Below are positions 6,969-12,042 of a stretch of DNA of 12,042 nucleotides, piece by piece. The position numbers and the translations under genes are program-made. The notes under the pieces were generated by a model. That model was given only the letters and a program-made list of their open reading frames with translations, was not told the DNA's origin and did no database searches. Source of the stretch: Synergistaceae bacterium (lineage in GTDB: Bacteria > Synergistota > Synergistia > Synergistales > Synergistaceae); assembly GCA_030531285.1 (NCBI GenBank), contig JAUNNW010000033.1, positions 1 to 12,042 on the forward strand, written 5' to 3'. The number at the start of each line of letters is the position of its first letter. Position 1 is the first letter of the stretch.

Positions 6969-8318
6969 ATGAACGACGTCATAACAGCTTTGGCAACGGC
7001 ATACGGCGAAAGCGGAATCGCAATCGTCAGACTTTCCGGGGAAGGTTCCGCCACGCTTGCAGAACACTTGCTCTGCGGCAGGAAAAAGCTTTTGGAATAT
7101 CCCCCCCGCACAATGCGGCTCTTTACGCTATCCTATAACGGTGAAGCCTTTGACGAAGCGCTTGTCGTCCGTTTTGAAAACGGCTCAAGCTACACAGGCG
7201 AAGAAAGTGTTGAGATACAGTGCCACGGAGGGATACTTTCCGCGCAGAAATGTATTGAAATTTTATGCGAAAACGGCGCAAGGATAGCACAGCCGGGGGA
7301 ATTTACAAAACGCGCTTTTTTGAACGGAAGGCTTGACCTGTCGCAGGCAGAGGCTGTACTCGGCATAATACGCGCAAAAAGCAGCGAAGCGCTTGCCGCC
7401 TCTGAAAGAACGCTGCAGGGGAAATTCACGGAAGAAATAAAAAAATTTCTTGAGCTGCTTACAACTCTCGCGGCACAGCTTGAAGTCAACATAGACTTTC
7501 CCGAAGATGACACCGGACTTCTGCCGGCAGAAGAATTTTCGGCAAAAATCTCGGACGCTGTCTCATGCGGAAATGAAATAATTTCGCACTGCCGCGCCGG
7601 TATCTTGTTGCGCGAAGGCATACGCGTTGCAATCGCTGGCAAGCCGAACGCAGGGAAATCTTCGCTGCTGAACGCGCTGCTTCACGAAGAACGCGCAATA
7701 GTTACCGAAATCCCCGGCACAACGCGCGACAAAATTGAAGAACAGTTCCTGCACAAAGGAATACCGGTGCGGATAACAGACACGGCAGGAATAAGAAACA
7801 CAGAAGACAAAATTGAGGCAATAGGGATACAAACCGCATTAAAAGCTGTCAGCGATGCTGATGCCGTAATATGGCTGCTTGACTCAAGCCGCGAATTTTC
7901 AGAAGAAGACATGAAAATCAAAAAAGAACTTGAAGGCAAAAAATATATTACTGTACTCAATAAATGTGACCTGCCGCAGAAAATATCAGAAAAAGATTTT
8001 TCGGAAAGCGAAATTCTGCGAATTTCAGCGGCAACCGGCAAAGGCATAGAATCGCTGAAAGACAAAATAATCGCCATCGTTTCTGACGGCGCGATACTTG
8101 CGGAAAGCTACGGCGTTTCATCGCGCCAGCTTGAATGTCTTAACCTTGCACTCAATTCTCTTAAAAATGCAAACGAAGCGCTCAATTCCGGGCTTGGCGA
8201 TGACGTTACCGCTGATTGTGTTGAAGCCGCCCGCAGGCACGCTGCTTCTCTGCTCGGACTTGACCCTACCGAAAAACTGCTTGATACAGTTTTTTCCGAT
8301 TTCTGCGTAGGAAAATAA
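6969..8318 (+). CDS. mnmE: tRNA uridine-5-carboxymethylaminomethyl modification GTPase MnmE
   Basis: MnmE works with MnmG to modify the wobble uridine 34 of certain tRNAs, using a folate-derived one-carbon unit and GTP hydrolysis; it is a cytoplasmic dimer. The 449 residues match the family length. The N-terminal folate-binding domain has DVITALATAYGESGIAIVRLSG at its start and SYTGEESVEIQCHGG near residue 75. The inserted G domain carries GKPNAGKS (224-231), TTRD (251-254), DTAG (271-274) and NKCD (331-334). The C-terminal CVGK supplies the conserved catalytic cysteine (446). The ATG at 6969 has GGAGG five bases upstream. It stands alone, not next to mnmG, rnpA or yidC, diverges from the YhaM operon and is followed by a strong hairpin. 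Confidence 0.97.
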   Translation: MNDVITALATAYGESGIAIVRLSGEGSATLAEHLLCGRKKLLEYPPRTMRLFTLSYNGEAFDEALVVRFENGSSYTGEESVEIQCHGGILSAQKCIEILCENGARIAQPGEFTKRAFLNGRLDLSQAEAVLGIIRAKSSEALAASERTLQGKFTEEIKKFLELLTTLAAQLEVNIDFPEDDTGLLPAEEFSAKISDAVSCGNEIISHCRAGILLREGIRVAIAGKPNAGKSSLLNALLHEERAIVTEIPGTTRDKIEEQFLHKGIPVRITDTAGIRNTEDKIEAIGIQTALKAVSDADAVIWLLDSSREFSEEDMKIKKELEGKKYITVLNKCDLPQKISEKDFSESEILRISAATGKGIESLKDKIIAIVSDGAILAESYGVSSRQLECLNLALNSLKNANEALNSGLGDDVTADCVEAARRHAASLLGLDPTEKLLDTVFSDFCVGK

Positions 8319-8328
8319 CAACTCCAAA

Positions 8329-8362
8329 ACACAGCGGCTTGGGATTCTCCAAGCCGCTGTGT
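8329..8362. terminator. Bidirectional intrinsic terminator between mnmE and the autotransporter gene
   Basis: ACACAGCGGCTTGG and CCAAGCCGCTGTGT form a perfect 14-bp GC-rich stem around GATTCT. On the minus strand the stem is followed directly by TTTTGGAGTTGTTATTTT. On the plus strand a weaker T-rich stretch (8371-8380) follows. It occupies most of the 71-base gap between two convergent stop codons, so it probably serves both genes. Confidence 0.88.
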
Positions 8363-8389
8363 GCATATCTTAAGTCTTTTACGTGCGGA

Positions 8390-11300
8390 TTACTTGAAAA
8401 TAAATCCGTTTATGCCTGCTTTTTTAAGTTTGGCAAGCGTCGCCTGCGGATTATCGCCGCCGCTGACAAAGCATCTGTAATAGGTTTTCCCTTTCACAAC
8501 GCCCTCACCGACAAAAGCGTTGTAACCCTTCGCGCAAAGACTGTCCGCAAGCCGCTGCGAATCGCTTCTTATCGTTGATGACATCACCTGAATATTTTTG
8601 TCGGACACTGGCTTTTGCAAGTTTGCACCAGACTGTCTGTTCCCTGTCTCTGCAGGTTTTATTTTGCCATTGCGCTCAAGCTTTTCAACTCTTTCAAGCA
8701 GCTTTTTAATCAGCTCATCCTGCGATTTCAGTTTTTCATCCTGCGCCGTGTTCTCATCGCGGATAGCGCTGTTTTCCCTTGTCAGACTTGTAACCTGATC
8801 GCTGAGTATGCTGTTTTGCTGCACAATAGCCTCGTTCTGTTCTTTCAGCGCCTTATTCTGCTCATCAACATACTTCACCTGTTTCTGCAAACTTGCTCTT
8901 GTCGCTGGCGTATTGCCCTTGCCGAACTTGTAGCTGATTCCGGCGTTGTACGCGTTCTGGCTGTTGCCTATGCTTGTTGACGCGCTGACCATAAAGTTCG
9001 GGTTCGGCTTGTACGCAACACCAACCGCTGTCGCTGATTCTCCGCGGTATCCGCCATATGCAGCAGCCGCCACAAATTTGTCGCCATCTTCGCCTGTCGG
9101 TTCTACGTAGTGCAGTCCTGCCAATGCCGCTGAAATTGCTCCGACTTCTCTGACTTCGCCTGATACAGAGCCGATCCTGTTCTGCATTTCGCCTATTGCC
9201 TGATTTGTGAGTGCGGCAAGTGTATCTACCTGTCCTTTTGTAGCTGCATCTGTCGGATTTACACCGTCAGCTACGTTGGCTATTCTGCGTTCTGCTCCGG
9301 CTGAGCCTACGGATACTACATTGCTCTCCGTTATTGTAGAACCGTTGCCAAGCGCTACGGAATTTGAAACCTCTTTTGCAATCTTAACGCCATTACCCAG
9401 TACGAAGTTGTTGTCTCCGGCTATTGTGTTGTCGTTGCCTATTGCGTAGCTTCCGTTGCCGGATACAATGTTTGGGTCGCCGAACGCGCCTGAACGGTTT
9501 CCGCTGACTTCATTTTTGTAGCCGACCGCCGTTGACATTTCGCCTGTTACTTTGTTTCCGTAGCCTGCTGCTGTTGCACCGTTGTTGTCCGCAAGCGTAT
9601 TGTAGCCTACTGCCGTGGCTCCGGCAGCGACTGCTTTGGCTGCTTCATCTCCCTCAGTTTTGTATCCCTTGGCTATTTCTGTTTCACCGACTTCTATGTC
9701 GTTGATCGCTGTTTCAAGGTTTTTGAGGTCTGCCGCAACTGTATTGCCTTCAAGAATGCTGCCGCTTTGAAGCTTGCCGATAACGCTGTCAACCGCTTCC
9801 ACATTTCTTGCCAGGGTACTGGTTTCCGTGATATAGTTGCCGTCATTTACATGCGTCTGCTCATACAACTGTCTGCCGTTGACCGCGTCTTTTGAGTTTT
9901 CCGCAACCGTGCCGTCCGCTACATCTGTTATCTTATTGCCTCCGGCACTGATGCCATCTTCGCTGATAACAACGTCTCCGACCGTTATGTTATTAGTCGT
10001 TATGCCGCCTTCGTTTATGACAGTTGCCGTTTCACCGCCTGCGTCTTTGACTGTAAATTCTTTCGTTTCCACGGTCTGCGTCTTTATTTCTCCGCTGCCG
10101 CTTGTAATGTTGTTTACAGTGGTCTGCAGACTGCTCACCTCTCCTTCAACAGCTGCAATTCTGCTGCCGTGTTCGCTGACAGTGTTTTCAAGCGTTGTCA
10201 CGGTATTGCCGAGGTTTGTTACATCTGCCTTTGCGGCAAAGTTCTCGTCTGCATATTCCTTCGCGCTTGCAAGGGTTAATGCATCCTGCGTGTCTGCGTA
10301 GCTTTTCGCCTGTGCAAGAATGCCTGTTTCAGCATTGTTGATTGCTTCAATTGCGTCCGCATTAACTTTAACCTGTGCGTCTACCTTGCTGACCGCTGTT
10401 GTTACACTGTCTTTGTCTGCGTAGTAGTTTCCGGCAGGTGTCATTGTCGTTGCGCTGTACAGATCTGACATGTTAGCAGCATTGCGGTTGTCTGCACTCG
10501 GTGTTCCGCCGCTTGCCACGTTTGTTATCTGCTGTCCGCCTGCTGAGATGCCGTCTGTCGTAAATTTAACGGTTGTTGTGGCGTTTGCCGCTTCATAGCC
10601 TGCAGGCGTTATTGTTGCTGTGTTTGTGCCGTCACTGAGTATCACGCTTGACGCTGTCTGCGTGTAGCTGTTGCCGCTTGTGTCAGTCGTTGTTACGCCG
10701 CCTGCTGCGTATGTGCTTGTGTTTGTTCCGTCTGTTACGTTAAGTCCGTCTTTTGCAAGCGTTGCGCTGTTTGTTCCGTCTCCAACCGTTACTCCGTCTG
10801 ATGTTACCGTTGTCGTGTCTGTTGATATTACGCTTCCGCCTGTTTCTTTTACTTCTGTCGTTACCGTTATGCCGTCTTTGTCCGCTTTTGTTTCTTTTGT
10901 CGTTGTCGTGCCGGCTGTTGTGTCTTCGGTAACTTCTTTGTCGTCCAGTTTTTTGGCTTTTTCCACTGTTATTGCTGAACCGTTGACGACAAGTCCTATT
11001 GTTTTGGTCGTTCCGTCAACTGTGGCGGTTATGCTTCCGTCGCTGCTTACAACTTTCAGTGTGTCGCCGAATTTGACGTTGGCTGTGCCTGTTGTGCTGT
11101 CGCTGACTGCGAAGCCTTTGGCAAGTTCGGTGTCAAGCAGGGCTATTGCGTTGATTGCAGACACGGGCGTTTCACTGCCGTCGTAGTAGTTTCCTGATGT
11201 GGTTATCATCGTTGCTGTGTACACATCGCCGATGTTTGCGGCGTTTGTTCCGCCGCTGACAAGTTCACCGCCGCTTGCCACGTTGATTATTTTTGTATTG

Positions 11301-12042
11301 TTGGCGTTGATGTACGCCGCACTGTTTGTCGTGTCAATAAAGTCCTTTCCTCCGACTGTCAGCTTCTGCGACGTGAGGCTCGCAGTTGTGCCGCTACCCG
11401 TTACCGCAACGCCCGTATTTGAAATCGTCGTGTTCTCCGTGCTTGAACCCGCCATTACGCTGTCAAGCGTGATGTCTTTGTTCAGCGCAACTTCTACCGT
11501 GGCGTTTGTACCATCGCCCGTTACTTTTGTCGTTATGTTTTTCTTCGATGTGCCTGTTGTTTCTCCGCCGGCTATTGTCGTCGTTGCTCCGCCGTATATC
11601 GTCTGCGTTTCTCCGCTGTCCGCCGCTACAACACGGCTTGTGTCAAGTCCTGTTACTTCTTTGACGTTGTCTGCTCCGTTGCCATACGCGTCTTTTTCTG
11701 TTATAGTCAGTTTCTTGTTCGTCTTGTCATAGGCTACGCTGTCTATCTTGTAATCGTGTATCGCGTCTGTTACAAGGTCTGTTGTCGTTCCGTCAACTCT
11801 TGTCGCCGTGATTTTGCCGTCTGTTCCAAGCGCAAGCGTTTTTATCGACGCATTGTTGAGTTTGCCAAGCGATGTCGTCACGTTGTCATTGTCCGCAAGG
11901 AAACCGCCGGTTGTGTAGCCGCTTCTTGTGCCGATTGCGGCGTCAAGGCTGTTTATCGCCGCGGATATTTCGCTTCCCGCCGTATTCGCGTTGCCGTACG
12001 TGTTGGCAACCTTTGACTTGAGCGTTGTGCCGTCAACCTGTA
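8390..12042 (-). CDS. Trimeric autotransporter adhesin (YadA-like) with C-terminal coiled-coil/SPOR extension, 5' end missing
   Basis: About 1216 residues are visible and the frame stays open to the right edge. The GTG at 11879-11881 is an internal valine codon, not a start, because the upstream codons continue the same Ser/Thr/Gly/Asn-rich stalk. The signal peptide is therefore outside the window. From N to C the chain has beta-rich stalk, neck modules with NVASGG or DVADG, a tandem DGTN stalk repeat, a coiled-coil stalk, a YadA-type head of about eight repeats, a final neck (RRIANVADGVNPTDAATKGQ) and the membrane anchor barrel. The barrel ends in ISYKF, but 177 residues follow: a heptad-rich coiled coil, a linker and a SPOR-like domain. 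Trimeric autotransporters are surface adhesins of diderm bacteria whose three chains build one 12-strand barrel. The visible part has no Trp, and its only two Cys lie in the SPOR-like domain. A strong terminator hairpin follows the TAA. Confidence 0.93.
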   Translation of the reverse strand, partial: QVDGTTLKSKVANTYGNANTAGSEISAAINSLDAAIGTRSGYTTGGFLADNDNVTTSLGKLNNASIKTLALGTDGKITATRVDGTTTDLVTDAIHDYKIDSVAYDKTNKKLTITEKDAYGNGADNVKEVTGLDTSRVVAADSGETQTIYGGATTTIAGGETTGTSKKNITTKVTGDGTNATVEVALNKDITLDSVMAGSSTENTTISNTGVAVTGSGTTASLTSQKLTVGGKDFIDTTNSAAYINANNTKIINVASGGELVSGGTNAANIGDVYTATMITTSGNYYDGSETPVSAINAIALLDTELAKGFAVSDSTTGTANVKFGDTLKVVSSDGSITATVDGTTKTIGLVVNGSAITVEKAKKLDDKEVTEDTTAGTTTTKETKADKDGITVTTEVKETGGSVISTDTTTVTSDGVTVGDGTNSATLAKDGLNVTDGTNTSTYAAGGVTTTDTSGNSYTQTASSVILSDGTNTATITPAGYEAANATTTVKFTTDGISAGGQQITNVASGGTPSADNRNAANMSDLYSATTMTPAGNYYADKDSVTTAVSKVDAQVKVNADAIEAINNAETGILAQAKSYADTQDALTLASAKEYADENFAAKADVTNLGNTVTTLENTVSEHGSRIAAVEGEVSSLQTTVNNITSGSGEIKTQTVETKEFTVKDAGGETATVINEGGITTNNITVGDVVISEDGISAGGNKITDVADGTVAENSKDAVNGRQLYEQTHVNDGNYITETSTLARNVEAVDSVIGKLQSGSILEGNTVAADLKNLETAINDIEVGETEIAKGYKTEGDEAAKAVAAGATAVGYNTLADNNGATAAGYGNKVTGEMSTAVGYKNEVSGNRSGAFGDPNIVSGNGSYAIGNDNTIAGDNNFVLGNGVKIAKEVSNSVALGNGSTITESNVVSVGSAGAERRIANVADGVNPTDAATKGQVDTLAALTNQAIGEMQNRIGSVSGEVREVGAISAALAGLHYVEPTGEDGDKFVAAAAYGGYRGESATAVGVAYKPNPNFMVSASTSIGNSQNAYNAGISYKFGKGNTPATRASLQKQVKYVDEQNKALKEQNEAIVQQNSILSDQVTSLTRENSAIRDENTAQDEKLKSQDELIKKLLERVEKLERNGKIKPAETGNRQSGANLQKPVSDKNIQVMSSTIRSDSQRLADSLCAKGYNAFVGEGVVKGKTYYRCFVSGGDNPQATLAKLKKAGINGFIFK
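8393..8596 (-). other. C-terminal SPOR-like domain of the autotransporter
   Basis: The last 68 residues follow the SPOR plan beta-alpha-beta-beta-alpha-beta: IQVMSS, then SQRLADSLCAKG, NAFVGEGVV, KTYYRCFVSGG, NPQATLAKLKKAG and a final NGFIFK. The YYRCFVSGG strand resembles the YRV-vGPF strand of SPOR domains. Known SPOR domains bind peptidoglycan glycan strands lacking stem peptides. Its place after the barrel puts it in the periplasm. Confidence 0.82.
8675..8893 (-). other. Periplasmic coiled coil after the barrel
   Basis: About 73 residues, from SLQKQVKYVDEQ to KLLERVEKLE, are charged, rich in Gln/Glu/Asn/Lys, and carry regular hydrophobic positions (V, I, L) with Asn at several core-like sites. 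This fits a trimeric coiled coil. A 26-residue linker containing KIKPAETGNRQSGANLQKP joins it to the SPOR-like domain. Confidence 0.85.
8924..9118 (-). other. YadA-type membrane anchor (beta-barrel segment)
   Basis: Sixty-five residues, from GLHYVEPTGEDG to ISYKF, form four amphipathic strands with the anchor pattern: Lys-Phe-Val-Ala-Ala strand, GGYRGESATAVGVAY, NFMVSASTSIG and NAGISYKF. The preceding helix (EVREVGAISAALA) is the usual pore helix. In most family members the final aromatic residue is the end of the protein; here it is internal. Confidence 0.9.
9224..9289 (-). other. Neck joining head to anchor stalk
   Basis: RRIANVADGVNPTDAATKGQ matches the neck (HIM-type) motif that narrows the wide YadA head to the coiled-coil stalk. 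It directly follows the head repeats and precedes the short stalk leading into the barrel. Confidence 0.85.
9305..9619 (-). repeat. YadA-like head repeats
   Basis: 105 residues are built from about eight units of mostly 14 residues with an alternating A-x-G core, for example TAVGYKNEVSGNRS, GAFGDPNIVSGNGS, YAIGNDNTIAGDNN and VALGNGSTITESNV. This is the left-handed parallel beta-roll of YadA heads, often the collagen- or matrix-binding part. It lies close to the membrane anchor, not at the far tip of the visible chain. Confidence 0.88.
9852..9939 (-). other. Neck module (third from the right edge)
   Basis: GNKITDVADGTVAENSKDAV followed by NGRQLYE matches the canonical neck motif with the DAVNGRQL ending. 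It is followed by a GNYITETSTLARNVEAVDSV segment similar to the GNYY segments after the two upstream necks. Boundaries are approximate. Confidence 0.8.
10140..10400 (-). other. Internal coiled-coil stalk of the autotransporter
   Basis: The encoded segment from VSKVDAQVKVNADAIEAINN through VTNLGNTVTTLENTVSEHGS to IAAVEGEVSSLQTTVNN has heptad-like spacing of V, I and L residues and few glycines, unlike the beta-rich parts on both sides. This is the usual alternation of stalk types. Boundaries are approximate. Confidence 0.7.
10420..11284 (-). repeat. Duplicated neck/GNYY module, two copies 762 bp apart
   Basis: CCGCCGCTTGCCACGTT occurs at 10506-10522 and 11268-11284, and CGTAGTAGTTTCC at 10420-10432 and 11182-11194. 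Both pairs are offset by exactly 762 bases (254 codons). Each copy therefore spans 103 bases and encodes NVASGG, a short variable piece, an Asn-Ala-Ala-Asn neck end and GNYY. The ends are near-identical and the middle has diverged. Confidence 0.8.
10598..10792 (-). repeat. Tandem 16-residue stalk repeats
   Basis: Four units follow one another: VTVGDGTNSATLAKDG, LNVTDGTNTSTYAAGG, a 17-residue VTTTDTSGNSYTQTASS and VILSDGTNTATITPAG. Each has alternating hydrophobic residues and a DGTN-like turn, which fits a beta-stranded stalk. Such arrays can change copy number by slippage or recombination. Confidence 0.8.

Noticed and set aside
7190..8366. Minus-strand open frames opposite mnmE
   Set aside because: mnmE is complete with all GTPase motifs; the antisense translations are Ser/Ala-rich without recognisable domains or ribosome-binding sites.
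9305..10792. Regular repeats as a possible CRISPR array
   Set aside because: The repeats are protein-level units of 14-17 codons inside an open frame, with diverged DNA and no constant repeat/spacer structure.
11879..11881. GTG as start codon of the autotransporter
   Set aside because: The frame continues upstream to the window edge with 53 more stalk-like residues, and no signal peptide follows the GTG. It is an internal valine codon.
9207..12016. Several plus-strand open frames rich in Val, Ser, Pro and Thr opposite the autotransporter gene
   Set aside because: They are complements of the Thr/Gly/Asp/Asn-rich stalk repeats, which lack stop complements. Their composition is explained by the real gene, and no start signals or domains were seen.

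Overview
The window comes from a diderm (outer-membrane) bacterium: the right third is a trimeric autotransporter whose YadA-type beta-barrel can only work in an outer membrane. The other genes are housekeeping or cell-envelope genes of moderate, slightly AT-leaning composition. A YhaM-type exonuclease and an mnmE outside the rnpA-yidC cluster, together with an outer membrane, fit lineages such as Synergistota. That assignment is weak and is inference only.

Layout, left to right. Positions 1-6865 are one minus-strand run. In transcription order it holds a YhaM-like OB-fold/HD exoribonuclease (6865-5855), an RluC/RluD-family pseudouridine synthase (5852-4935), a GtrB/ArnC-like membrane-anchored GT2 glycosyltransferase (4938-3994, TTG start overlapping the previous stop) and an ArnT/PMT-like GT-C membrane glycosyltransferase (3989-2295). 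These four have gaps of 2 and 4 bases and one 4-base overlap, so they look like one operon. A good promoter then precedes rpsO (2139-1873), followed by two hairpins, one a classical intrinsic terminator, and then pnp (1753 to the left edge, 3' end missing). Divergent from the operon is mnmE (6969-8318, plus strand). It ends at a perfect 14-bp hairpin that can terminate both mnmE and the convergent gene on its right. Positions 8390-12042 hold the 3' part of a large minus-strand adhesin gene; its start lies beyond the right edge.

Functionally, the left and middle parts combine RNA maturation and decay (PNPase, YhaM, S15, RluC/D, MnmE) with a two-gene glycosylation module. In that module the GT2 enzyme would load a sugar onto undecaprenyl phosphate and the GT-C enzyme would transfer it on the outer side of the inner membrane.

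The most unusual object is the adhesin. Its barrel is not the C-terminus. The visible chain runs stalk, neck modules and a YadA-like head, then the barrel, then about 177 further residues: a long coiled coil, a short linker and a C-terminal SPOR-like domain. The only two cysteines in the visible protein lie in that SPOR-like domain. This predicts an adhesin tied through the periplasm to peptidoglycan. No tRNA, rRNA, CRISPR array, insertion sequence or phage gene was seen.
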